Shown: positions 5,183-12,636, counted from the first letter of the stretch. The stretch: DNA of 14,055 nt from JACOMS01 sp964352785 (GCA_964352785.1 CAYGTI010000038.1:1-14055); one strand, 5' to 3'. The notes: generated by a model not told the origin, from the sequence alone. Numbers and translations are program-made.

Positions 5183-6195
5183 AACGCCGCTGCGTGATTG
5201 ATAAAGCCATCGGTGAAACGCGCGCAGCAGTTTGGGAAGGTAAAAGCCTGACCGAACTTTATACACGTCGCTGGACAGACATGGCCCGCCCCCGGTTAGG
5301 TGACCGGTTTTTTGGCCGTGTTCGCAGTATAGACAAACCGCTTTCAGCCGCCTTCATTGACCTCGGCGCTCAGCCAGATGGGTTCTTAAAGTTTTCAACG
5401 GCTCCTGGCGGCCCGCGTTTGACCGATGGCCAACGTATTGAGGTTGAAATAACCCGCGAGTCCGAGGCTGAAAAAGGCCCTGTCGTTAAGTTTCTTGCTC
5501 TTGCGCCTGATACTGAGCCGGGGCGTGTGTCGGGTCAGTCTTTTGAAGGCTTTATAAGCTCGCGATTTTCAGATATTTCTTTTGAATATGCGAACGTAGG
5601 CAGTCTTTTAGACGCGGTTCAAACCGAAATAGCGGTGCCTGGCGGAGGCCAAATCACGCTTGAACGCACAAAAGCGCTCACAGCCATTGATATTGATAGC
5701 GGTAGCGCGGTTAGCCCTTTCGCAGTGGCGCAAGCGGCATGCCCACTAATTATGCAGCAATTAAGACTACGCGGCATTGGCGGCCTCATTGTAATAGATT
5801 TCCCAAACTTGCGGCAACGCAAGCAGCGAGAGACTATTATGGACAGATTAGAGGCGGCGTATCAGGCCGATCCCAATATGATCAAACTGGCACCCTTGTC
5901 GCGATTTGGTGTGGTTGAGATGACGCGCTCACGGCTTGGGCCGTCTTTAGACGAAACGGTGACTGATAGGCGCGGAGACTGGACAGTGGAAACTCAGGCT
6001 CTTGAAAGCTTGCGCCAGCTTGAGCGCGAAGGGCGGGCCGCTCCCGGCGGGCGTCTTATTATGACCGTAACTGCAGACGTTTATGAGTGGTTGCAATCAA
6101 ATGTTATTGACTGGAAAACTCCGCTCACGGAGCGTCTTGGAGCAAGGTTCATGGTAAATTCCGGTGATAAACCTTCAATTTCAGCGGATCGATAG
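5179..6195 (+). CDS. Shortened ribonuclease E/G family protein
   Basis: This 338-residue protein belongs to the RNase E/G family of single-strand endoribonucleases but is far shorter than RNase G (about 490). An S1-like RNA-binding region is seen at about 41-107 (GDRFFGRVRSIDKPLSAAFIDLG). The DNase I-like catalytic core follows: PGGGQITLERTKALTAIDIDSG and GGLIVIDF, where D171 and D207 match the Mg-binding aspartates D303 and D346 of E. coli RNase E. The family motif EMTRSRLGPSL is at 247-257. Only about 45 residues separate the S1 region from the core, so the 5'-sensor and most of the RNase H-like region are missing. The Zn-link CPxCxG is replaced by VTDRRGD near 261-267. The position equivalent to N305 is D173. 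GTG 5179 is 10 bases after maf. Such short forms occur between maf and yacG in other alphaproteobacteria; their substrates are not known to me. Confidence 0.85.
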   Translation: MKRRCVIDKAIGETRAAVWEGKSLTELYTRRWTDMARPRLGDRFFGRVRSIDKPLSAAFIDLGAQPDGFLKFSTAPGGPRLTDGQRIEVEITRESEAEKGPVVKFLALAPDTEPGRVSGQSFEGFISSRFSDISFEYANVGSLLDAVQTEIAVPGGGQITLERTKALTAIDIDSGSAVSPFAVAQAACPLIMQQLRLRGIGGLIVIDFPNLRQRKQRETIMDRLEAAYQADPNMIKLAPLSRFGVVEMTRSRLGPSLDETVTDRRGDWTVETQALESLRQLEREGRAAPGGRLIMTVTADVYEWLQSNVIDWKTPLTERLGARFMVNSGDKPSISADR

Positions 6196-6373
6196 TGTGT
6201 GTGCAAAATGTAGTCTTTGCAGCAAACCAGCCACGGCTAAGTTTATACCGTTTTGTTCAAAGCGTTGCGCTGACATCGATCTTGGTCGATGGCTCAAGGG
6301 GAGTTATGCTATTAAAGGTATAGACGGTGATGCAGAAATTCCGGCTCAGGATAGTCCAGAGCGTGATCTATAG
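6164..6373 (+). CDS. yacG: DNA gyrase inhibitor YacG (zinc-binding)
   Basis: YacG is a small zinc protein that binds GyrB and inhibits gyrase in E. coli. The 69-residue product carries four ligands in the family pattern, C16-x2-C19 and C31-x3-C35, inside the diagnostic segment FCSKRCADIDLGRWL. C13 is an extra cysteine just before the first knuckle. The start is uncertain: GTG 6164 overlaps the RNase gene by 32 bases, whereas GTG 6197, two bases after the RNase stop, would give a 58-residue protein beginning MCAKC. Both retain all four ligands. The gene closes the operon and ends in a stop shared with the convergent phosphodiesterase gene. Confidence 0.9.
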   Translation: MINLQFQRIDSVCAKCSLCSKPATAKFIPFCSKRCADIDLGRWLKGSYAIKGIDGDAEIPAQDSPERDL

Positions 6374-6377
6374 ATCA
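6364..6377. repeat. 14-bp perfect palindrome holding two convergent stop codons
   Basis: TGATCTATAGATCA reads the same on both strands. Its centre CTATAG (6368-6373) supplies the TAG stop of yacG on the plus strand and the TAG stop of the phosphodiesterase gene on the minus strand. There is no intergenic space for a conventional terminator between the two genes. Confidence 0.9.
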
Positions 6378-7183
6378 TCAAAAACAGCTTTATTATCAAT
6401 AAAATACAGGTCAATATTAAGCTGTTTTTGGTGTGCGTTTACATCCTTTAAGCCGACATATGAAAACGTACTGACCTGAATATTGTCTGCATGGTATCGG
6501 GCAACGAGGTCTTCGGTCATCATATCTTGCGGGACACATATAGATCCACCTGTTTGAATGAGCATGTCTCTGAGCCGCCCTTTTACGCCGCCCTTAACGA
6601 ACCAGCCTGATCTTTCGCCGTGAATATAGCGCTCTGAGAGCCGCGGGATGATGCCGTCTTTGGCGAGGTGTGTTTTATGTAAATAACGGATCATCTCGTT
6701 AGGGCTTTGACACCAGTGACTAAAACATAGTGGCATTTCCGGCGCGATGTCATGCAGTGCATAAAGCGCATTAGGCACCCAAGACACATAGACGACCCGG
6801 TCCTGGAGGTGGTTTTGACGCACAAGCGCGTGAATCGCGGCCTCAAACCCAGCGTCTTTGATATCGATGAGGAGTTTTGCATCCTTGTTTGTGTGCTGAC
6901 TGGCCGCGCGTAAAAGGGCGTCTGCTGTCGGGATGTGCGAGAATGTTCCGCCTAACGCAGCAAAATCACGTGCCATTATATGTGAAATAAAACGCTTATC
7001 TCCGCCTCCATCGTGAGCATATTCATCATGATAGATCATCGGTGTCCCGCAGCGCGTGACCCGTATATCAAATTCCAGATTTAATACGCCGAAATCAAGC
7101 GCTGCGTTCAGACCCTTAATTGTGTTTTCATGCTCAGAAAACCCTCTAAATCGATGAGATATGAGATGTTTGAGGCTAATCAC
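6368..7183 (-). CDS. Glycerophosphodiester phosphodiesterase family protein
   Basis: GDPD enzymes hydrolyse glycerophosphodiesters such as glycerophosphocholine to glycerol 3-phosphate and an alcohol. The 271-residue TIM-barrel-type sequence has the catalytic and metal-binding signatures: H10-R11 followed by E19-N20-T21, E37 and D39 in LEFDIRV, H52-D53 in IYHDEYA, and LLIDIK (D107, K109). HRFRG replaces the usual HRG(G), a short local variation. There is no signal peptide, so it is probably cytoplasmic, like UgpQ. The start is GTG 7181-7183 with AGAGAA just upstream on that strand. The gene is only 17 bases downstream of the DM13 gene and likely forms an operon with it. Substrate specificity cannot be read from the sequence. 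Confidence 0.9.
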   Translation of the reverse strand: MISLKHLISHRFRGFSEHENTIKGLNAALDFGVLNLEFDIRVTRCGTPMIYHDEYAHDGGGDKRFISHIMARDFAALGGTFSHIPTADALLRAASQHTNKDAKLLIDIKDAGFEAAIHALVRQNHLQDRVVYVSWVPNALYALHDIAPEMPLCFSHWCQSPNEMIRYLHKTHLAKDGIIPRLSERYIHGERSGWFVKGGVKGRLRDMLIQTGGSICVPQDMMTEDLVARYHADNIQVSTFSYVGLKDVNAHQKQLNIDLYFIDNKAVFDDL

Positions 7184-7200
7184 TTCTCTATTCTCGCACC

Positions 7201-7650
7201 TTATTTCGGAATGTCAAACCCGCCCCAAAGCACGGAGTAGGCCTCGCAATGGATGATTACGCTTTCATATTGCGTTAAATCTACAGTGTCCGGAATCGTA
7301 TAGCTCTGCTCGTTTTTGTTCGATTGGAGCACACTTAGATTGAGCGCGCCGTCCAAGGCAGTTTTTCCCGTCAAATCACCCATATTTTTGGGAGATAAAA
7401 AGACTTTCAAGTCCGGGCCGTTCTTGGTTTTAAAGTTATCCGAAAACCGGAGAACTGTTTTCCCGTCCACCGAGGTGATGTTCCACTCGCCGTGAATGGA
7501 ATAGCGTTTTTTGGTGAATGTCCCTGAGGATGTTTTGATATAGGGCACAACGGATAAATCCGCGACAACTCCTTCACCAAGCTGAGCGTGGGCCGCTCCT
7601 GATACGCAAAGCATCATAGCTACGCAAAACCCTATAAGGCCATGTTTCAT
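7201..7650 (-). CDS. Secreted DM13-domain protein
   Basis: This 149-residue protein starts with a clear Sec signal peptide (MKHGLIGFCVAMMLCVSGAAHA, probable cut after AHA at residue 22). The mature part matches the DM13 domain: a FTKKRYSIHGEW start, LRFSDNFKTKNGPDLKVFLSPK in the centre and the closing IIHCEAYSVLWGGFDI, with the single mature cysteine C135 at the position conserved in the family. DM13 domains are proposed to bind haem or take part in redox reactions outside the cytoplasm, but this is not settled. Start ATG 7648-7650 is preceded on its strand by AGGAAAATAGAG. It is followed closely by the phosphodiesterase gene. Confidence 0.87.
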   Translation of the reverse strand: MKHGLIGFCVAMMLCVSGAAHAQLGEGVVADLSVVPYIKTSSGTFTKKRYSIHGEWNITSVDGKTVLRFSDNFKTKNGPDLKVFLSPKNMGDLTGKTALDGALNLSVLQSNKNEQSYTIPDTVDLTQYESVIIHCEAYSVLWGGFDIPK

Positions 7651-7748
7651 AACTCTATTTTCCTAATTTCAATAGGGCAATGCCACATCAGCGGCGCATA
7701 GCAAAATCACAAATACGAGAGCCCTTCGTTAACCGTAGGCTAAGGTGT

Positions 7749-8696
7749 TTATACCTGCGCCGTCGTCGCGAGTTGCAAAACGGAACGATAGCTCGGCTTA
7801 AGCTCCATTCGGGTATCGTGGCCCCTTACCACAAATTCCCGGTGTATAGCCGGTAAACGGTAACAGGGCACATACATATAGGCATGATGCTCGACATGAT
7901 AGTTTACCCAATAAGGGGCAAGGAAAATCCGGCTCAGAAAATTGGTCTGTGTCGTTCGGGCATGGGTGAGGGGATTGTCATCACGGCTCGTCATGGCGTG
8001 TTCTGATATATTTCGAATGCGCAACACAAGTTGAAACCACGTCAGCAGCGGCAATAACCAAAGCGCAATATAAGCCCACCAAAGCCCAAGGGCCGCTAAG
8101 ATGGCAAAAATAACGCCATTGGCAATCACCGTTGGCCATATCGAGGCTGGGGCTAAAACGTCCGATTTAGCTTCTATACTACCTTCTTCTTCGGTTACAT
8201 TTTCAGCGCTTTGTCGGCGCATCATCATCAACGTACCAATCCGCAGACGTATCGCTGTCCACCCTGTGATGTCGCGCAGAAGTTTACGCCTCAGGCTGGC
8301 TTTGCTGACTGGAAACTTTGCAGACAAAGGCAAGTCAGGGTCTTCGGGTCGCTGTGCATGTTTATGATGCTGCAAGTGATAGCGCCGATATTGCAAAAGA
8401 TGCCCGCCAAAAGGCAAGGCCAGTAGATAATGGCCGACAAACTCATTCAACGCTTTGGTTTTAAACAGGGCCCCGTGCGCCGCATCATGCATTAATATGG
8501 CCATACCGTGCTGGCGTGAGCCAATCAGCAGAAAGGCAAGGATAAGTGTCAAAGCCGTCGGCCAAATCACAAAAATAGCCCCGGACAGAATGATAGTGGC
8601 CCAGACGTGAAATGTCAGCCACGCGCCCCATAAATCAGAGCGCGCCGCAAGACCTCTGATCGTCTCTTTATCTATATATGCTATCGTTGAACTCAT
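7749..8696 (-). CDS. Membrane fatty acid desaturase family protein
   Basis: This integral-membrane di-iron enzyme of the desaturase/hydroxylase superfamily has 315 residues. All three histidine boxes are intact: H70-x3-H74 (HDAAH), H107-x2-H110-H111 (HLQHH) and H267-x2-H270-H271 (HVEHH), with an extra H233 in ISEHAM. Hydrophobic segments are seen at about 28-60, 85-102 and 187-225. Between them is an acidic cytoplasmic stretch at 163-179 rich in Glu, which looks like a lineage-specific insertion. The family inserts double bonds or hydroxyl groups into acyl or carotenoid substrates; which one cannot be told here. No crt or other lipid genes are adjacent. A perfect TTGACA lies 29 bases upstream (8725-8730, minus strand), but no convincing -10 goes with it. 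There is no clear Shine-Dalgarno before ATG 8696. Confidence 0.9.
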   Translation of the reverse strand: MSSTIAYIDKETIRGLAARSDLWGAWLTFHVWATIILSGAIFVIWPTALTLILAFLLIGSRQHGMAILMHDAAHGALFKTKALNEFVGHYLLALPFGGHLLQYRRYHLQHHKHAQRPEDPDLPLSAKFPVSKASLRRKLLRDITGWTAIRLRIGTLMMMRRQSAENVTEEEGSIEAKSDVLAPASIWPTVIANGVIFAILAALGLWWAYIALWLLPLLTWFQLVLRIRNISEHAMTSRDDNPLTHARTTQTNFLSRIFLAPYWVNYHVEHHAYMYVPCYRLPAIHREFVVRGHDTRMELKPSYRSVLQLATTAQV

Positions 8697-8741
8697 GCTT
8701 TAAATTGCGCCGCTTCTGATCATCTGTCAATGAGTACGGCC

Positions 8742-9992
8742 TTAGTAAAAATCACCGGCATCCGGTACCCGTCCGAAGGCGATTTTCGCTCCCGCATAAC
8801 CGCCCGGTATTTTTGCGCGCGGCCCTAAATGTACGACGCACGCCCCGTGTTTTTCGTTTAACCCGTCCATCATTTTCGTGAGATGACACCATTTATGGTT
8901 TACCGGATTGGCTTTAGTATCATGGAACATATCTCCCGTACGCTCGCCCGCCTTGATAATATCAAATAACATAACCGAGACGCTTCTGATCCGAGGGGGG
9001 TGACCGGCATATAAAAGCCCCTCGCTGTAGAGTCTGCCCATGTGCACCGCCACGTTGCGATCATCCGCGCAGGCTGCGAAGCTTGTTTGCCGGTTAATCC
9101 GCCCGTGATCCGTTTTAAACGAAATGAACATCGACCCTGCCGTATAGCCTTCGCGCCGCATCCGGTAGGCGGCCTTGACCGTTAAAAGGCGCAAACACTC
9201 CAAAGCTTTGTCGGGATGTTGCCAGTCACCGGACAAGATACGGCTATGTCCAAACATGCGGCGGGTCGTGCCCGGCCGGGCCACCGCATAACCCCTGAGT
9301 TGCGCCCACATACGTTCGCCCTCAACGTTGCCCCATAAAGCGCGCGCTTGTTTGGCTGATGTATTCCAGAGCCCATTGACAGAGGTAATGCCCGCGCGGT
9401 TTAGGCGCGTCTCCATCCCTTTGGAAATACCAGGTAAGTCCCGCAAGCTAAGTTCCAAAAGTGGTCCGGGTAAATGGCTAGGATGCAGCACGGTTAGCCC
9501 GCTTGGTTTGTTCATTTCCGCAGCGACTTTGGCCAAAAACTGATTAGGCCCTAACCCTATGGACGGCGTTATGCAGGCTCCGATAGACCTCTCAAGCCCT
9601 GCGCGAATGCGTTCCGCCAGTGCTTTTGCGCTGTGCCGTTCTTGACCGATCAACGTACATTCAACTTCGTCAACCGACCACACCTTGGTGATTGGCACAT
9701 GCTGACCGACTTCTTTAAGGATGCGGTTGTGATAATCGACATAGACATCATGGCGGGCAGGTTTAATAATAATATCGGGGCACAGCTCTCGGGCTTCAAA
9801 TACCCGCATGCCGCGCGTAACGCCCGCTGCTTTGGCGATATAGCAGCACGTAATCAGAGTGGCATTTTCTGACGCCAGAGAGGTGACGCCCATAGGGTAA
9901 GGGCGCGACGCTGGGTCAAGTTGCTTTTCCACATGGGCAAAGAACGCGTCAAAATCAATGTAAAGGCATTCGATGTCTGTGGGCTTATACAT
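8742..9992 (-). CDS. Y-family DNA polymerase (DinB/UmuC-like)
   Basis: This is a probable error-prone translesion DNA polymerase of 416 residues. The palm motif YIDFDAFFAHVE supplies metal ligands D13 and D15, with the steric-gate aromatic in the FF pair (17-18). The second acidic motif is SVDEVE, with D108 and E109. Further family segments are YIAKAAGVTRGMRVFEA (51-67), SIGLGPNQFLAKVAAEMNKPSG (144-165) and a helix-hairpin-helix-like stretch RDLPGISKGMETRLNRAG (184-201), followed by a little-finger region. All catalytic acids are kept, unlike in ImuB. It lacks the SIDEAYLD sequence typical of DinB and ends in GAKIAFGRVPDAGDFY, so it belongs to a separate subgroup that I recall from alphaproteobacteria. 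A LexA box lies 20 bases before ATG 9992, so SOS induction is likely. No umuD, imuA or dnaE2 lies beside it. Confidence 0.9.
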   Translation of the reverse strand: MYKPTDIECLYIDFDAFFAHVEKQLDPASRPYPMGVTSLASENATLITCCYIAKAAGVTRGMRVFEARELCPDIIIKPARHDVYVDYHNRILKEVGQHVPITKVWSVDEVECTLIGQERHSAKALAERIRAGLERSIGACITPSIGLGPNQFLAKVAAEMNKPSGLTVLHPSHLPGPLLELSLRDLPGISKGMETRLNRAGITSVNGLWNTSAKQARALWGNVEGERMWAQLRGYAVARPGTTRRMFGHSRILSGDWQHPDKALECLRLLTVKAAYRMRREGYTAGSMFISFKTDHGRINRQTSFAACADDRNVAVHMGRLYSEGLLYAGHPPRIRSVSVMLFDIIKAGERTGDMFHDTKANPVNHKWCHLTKMMDGLNEKHGACVVHLGPRAKIPGGYAGAKIAFGRVPDAGDFY

Positions 9993-10012
9993 GGTGTTGC
10001 TGGCTCATAAAA

Positions 10013-10027
10013 GAACATAACATGAAC
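10013..10027 (-). promoter_or_regulatory. LexA (SOS) box, alphaproteobacterial type
   Basis: On the minus strand this reads GTTC-ATGTTAT-GTTC, an exact fit to the direct-repeat GTTC-N7-GTTC LexA operator of alphaproteobacteria. It lies 20 bases upstream of the Y-family polymerase start. It also overlaps the likely -10 box of that gene, the expected place for a repressor. Confidence 0.82.
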
Positions 10028-10041
10028 ACCGTGCTTGTCGA
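10014..10041 (-). promoter_or_regulatory. Putative sigma-70 promoter of the Y-family polymerase gene
   Basis: On the minus strand, TCGACA (10036-10041, five of six matches to TTGACA) is followed after 16 bases by TATGTT (10014-10019, four of six matches to TATAAT). The predicted start would be near 10006, giving a leader of about 14 bases. The -10 lies inside the LexA box, which supports both calls. The match is modest and untested. Confidence 0.45.
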
Positions 10042-10144
10042 GAGGTCTTGCGGCATTTTTACAAAATAGTCCAAAAGCCACATAAAGATCGTGAAAATGC
10101 GGCAGGCCTCGCCTATGAGAGAGTTAGTATCAAGAGAGTCATAT

Positions 10145-11116
10145 ATGCGTATTGCGATTATCGGAGCAGGACTATCAGGGATCATAGCCGGACGCGCGCT
10201 CGGGCAAAGCCATGATGTCACAGTCTTTGAAAAGTCACGCGGGGTCAGCGGGCGCATGTCCACGCGATATGCCGATGCATATGAATTTGATCACGGCGCG
10301 CAATATTTTACGGCGCGTGATCCAGAATTCATAAGCGCTGTCGAGCAGGGGATTGCAGCGGGGCACATCGCCAAGTGGGATTGCGGAGCGGTTTATAATA
10401 TAAACGGAGAGATCACAGCAGACAGTGGCGGTCAGCGCTATGTGGGCGCGCCGCGTATGAATAGTTGGTGCAAAGAGTTAGCCAAAGACTTGGATGTCAA
10501 ACTAGAGCAGCGCGTGACATCACTCACTAGAGAGTCAGGAATGTGGCACTTGGGGTTTGAAAACGGAGCGGTAAAAGATGGCTTTGACGCTGCCATCTGC
10601 GCAGTTCCGGCACAGCAAGCGAGCGAATTACTGCCTCAAAACTTTACTCATATTAAAGCGGTGCAATTAGCAAAACTTGCGCCTTGTTTTGCGCTTATGG
10701 TCGGCCTCGAAGGCGCGCTCGATCTTGGATGGGAGACAATGCGGGTCTCTGGCGGGCCGATTGATTGGCTTTGCGTCAACAGCTCCAAGCCGGGTCGACG
10801 AACATCTCCAGCGGCGCTTGTTGTCCATGCGCGGGCGGCATGGTCAGAAAAACATGTGAACGCGGATCGGGGTTGGATAAAAGAGCAACTCGAAGCGCGC
10901 ATGACTAATATAATGGGCGTTGACATAAGCAAAGCTCCCCACAGAACTCTGCACCGTTGGTTATATGCCTCTGTTGAGACGCCCGCAAACGCATTATGCC
11001 TAACTGATACTGCGCAAAAAATAAGTGTTTGCGGGGATTGGTGCTATGGCGGCCGCGTCGAAGGTGCGTATTTAAGCGGCCTTGCTGCAGCCAAAGCCAT
11101 CGAAAGTCTCACTTAA
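10145..11116 (+). CDS. Renalase-like FAD/NAD(P)-dependent oxidoreductase
   Basis: This 323-residue flavoprotein has the N-terminal FAD-binding motif MRIAIIGAGLSGIIAG (GxGxxG at 7-12), with E29 closing the first beta-alpha-beta unit, then RGVSGRMSTR (32-41) and FDHGAQYFTARDP (48-60), which are diagnostic of the renalase-like amine-oxidase-fold group. The C-terminal flavin motif is ISVCGDWCYGGRVEGAYLSG. Bacterial renalases oxidise non-productive dihydro-NAD(P) isomers; whether this one does is inference. The frame is open up to GTG 10091, but ATG 10145 puts the Rossmann strand at the very N terminus, as usual, and has AGAGAG (10132-10137) in front. It is divergent from the SOS-controlled polymerase and convergent, with a 4-base overlap, with the peptidase gene. 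Confidence 0.9.
   Translation: MRIAIIGAGLSGIIAGRALGQSHDVTVFEKSRGVSGRMSTRYADAYEFDHGAQYFTARDPEFISAVEQGIAAGHIAKWDCGAVYNINGEITADSGGQRYVGAPRMNSWCKELAKDLDVKLEQRVTSLTRESGMWHLGFENGAVKDGFDAAICAVPAQQASELLPQNFTHIKAVQLAKLAPCFALMVGLEGALDLGWETMRVSGGPIDWLCVNSSKPGRRTSPAALVVHARAAWSEKHVNADRGWIKEQLEARMTNIMGVDISKAPHRTLHRWLYASVETPANALCLTDTAQKISVCGDWCYGGRVEGAYLSGLAAAKAIESLT
11113..11116. other. Overlapping convergent stop codons (TTAA)
   Basis: TTAA provides TAA for the flavoprotein gene on the plus strand (11114-11116) and TAA for the M20 peptidase gene on the minus strand (11113-11115). The two genes overlap by four bases and no terminator hairpin fits between them. Confidence 0.9.
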
Positions 11117-12450
11117 GGCGCAGGTTCAAATCCGGTGTTTTGTAGCACAGTTAATAAAGTTAGTTGGACTGCAATATGACTATCGATATCCGTCCAGCTT
11201 TCACTAAAACCGTGTGCGCCCTTTGATTTTCCGCCCCGGCTTAAGGTTACCGCCGGAATGCCCAGCGATATAGGAATGTTTGCATCCGTCGAAGACGCCC
11301 TGAGCGAAGGCGTGATGCCAAGGCTTTGCATAGCCGCCATCGTCTGCTGAACTAAATCGCTATTTACATCGCCTTCACCAGCCGGGCGTCGTCCAACCAT
11401 TTTTACGTCCAATGTAATCTCAGGGCCTTTGGAGCGGGCGGCATTTTCCGCCGCTACGCCGTCAATCATCGCGGCTTGAAAAACATCATCCATGTCATCA
11501 AGTTTTGATTGATCACTTGAGCGCATGTCGACCTCCATCCAGCTCTCGAACGGAACAGAATTAATGGACGTGCCGCCGCCAATGCGCCCAACGTTAAAGC
11601 TCGTTTTTGGTCCGCTGGCACTGATGGCCGGAGCGCGGGTGGAAAATAGGTCTATCGCGCGGCCAAGGGCGTGATGCGGGTTGGCATATCCAAAATCCCC
11701 CCATGAATGACCTCCGGGGCCATTAACGCTCACGCGGTAGCGATGCGAGCCAATTCCCGCATAGATAAGACGGTTAAGGCTGCCACCATCGATGGCGATA
11801 AAGGAATCGATTTTGGGGCTTTCAGGTTCAAACAGAGCTTTTACGCCCCTGAGATCGCCAAGGCCTTCCTCTCCAACGCTTCCAATAAATAAAACATCAT
11901 CGCGGGTTTCAAGACCTGTCTCATTCATGGCTTTAAGCAAACTGAGCAGAACGACCATACCACGCGCATTGTCGCCAATGCCGGGTGCTGTGTAAGTGTC
12001 TCCCTCAATTTTGACGCTAACGTCTGTCTCAATAGGGAAAACCGTATCGATGTGGGCAACCAAAGCAACATTGCGTGTGCCCTCCGTACCTTTTCGCCGT
12101 CCAATAACATTTCCAGTAGCGTCAATGGTGACATCTGTCAGGCCCACTTCACGCAGCATCTCTGCAAAACGCGCCGCGCGTTTTTCCTCGCCAAAAGGCG
12201 GTGCAGGCACTTCATTGATTTCAATAAGCAGCGTATTGTTGAGGTCTCGGTCAGTCACCATGATGTTCATAGCCTGCAAGACTCTTGGGTCGCTTTTAAT
12301 AGCATTTAAGCTGTCTGTATAAAGGTTTTTCGCAGCAACAATTTCTTGAACGTTGTCGGCACTCTCGTGAGTGGCTGCAGAGCTTGATGCGCAACCCGTA
12401 AGAAACGCTAGAGCTATGAGGCTCCCGCCTAAAGACATCATGAAACGCAT
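11113..12450 (-). CDS. M20-family metallopeptidase, predicted lipoprotein
   Basis: This 445-residue di-zinc hydrolase of the M20 (peptidase T/CPG2-like) family has a lipoprotein signal at its N terminus: a hydrophobic stretch followed by the lipobox LTGC, with C20 to be acylated and AS at +2/+3, which would allow outer-membrane sorting. The zinc site is complete: H133 and D135 in AHIDTVFP, D160 in GIGDNARG, E194-E195 in GEEG, D221 in AIDGG and H413 in GAHGFSESW. The dimerisation domain is at about 240-345 (VNGPGGHSWGDFG). It probably acts in the periplasm on peptides or amino-acyl compounds. ATG 12450 is supported by AAAGGG seven bases upstream on that strand. Substrate unknown. The stop is shared with the convergent flavoprotein gene. 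Confidence 0.92.
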   Translation of the reverse strand: MRFMMSLGGSLIALAFLTGCASSSAATHESADNVQEIVAAKNLYTDSLNAIKSDPRVLQAMNIMVTDRDLNNTLLIEINEVPAPPFGEEKRAARFAEMLREVGLTDVTIDATGNVIGRRKGTEGTRNVALVAHIDTVFPIETDVSVKIEGDTYTAPGIGDNARGMVVLLSLLKAMNETGLETRDDVLFIGSVGEEGLGDLRGVKALFEPESPKIDSFIAIDGGSLNRLIYAGIGSHRYRVSVNGPGGHSWGDFGYANPHHALGRAIDLFSTRAPAISASGPKTSFNVGRIGGGTSINSVPFESWMEVDMRSSDQSKLDDMDDVFQAAMIDGVAAENAARSKGPEITLDVKMVGRRPAGEGDVNSDLVQQTMAAMQSLGITPSLRASSTDANIPISLGIPAVTLSRGGKSKGAHGFSESWTDIDSHIAVQLTLLTVLQNTGFEPAP

Positions 12451-12636
12451 GTTCGAACCCTTTCTTGATTATGGCTCAATGTTACATGCCCGGCCCGGCT
12501 CTGCCAAACCTAATATCAGCACAGCTTAAACTCTAATCACCTATGAAAAATAGCTATTCATGTTTTTGTGCGGACAAGCCTTACAAAAAAGCGTAGCAGG
12601 GCGATATGTAATAAAGCCTTATAATTGGAGTTCATC

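Noticed and set aside
8700..8730. TTGACA (minus strand) as a full promoter giving a leaderless desaturase mRNA
   Set aside because: The -35 hexamer is perfect, but the sequences 16-19 bases downstream (CAATTT and neighbours) match the -10 consensus poorly.
12620..12625. TATAAT just before the MDR gene as its -10 promoter box
   Set aside because: It ends only 11 bases before the ATG and overlaps the region of the GGAG ribosome binding site, which would leave almost no leader; no suitable -35 lies at the right distance.
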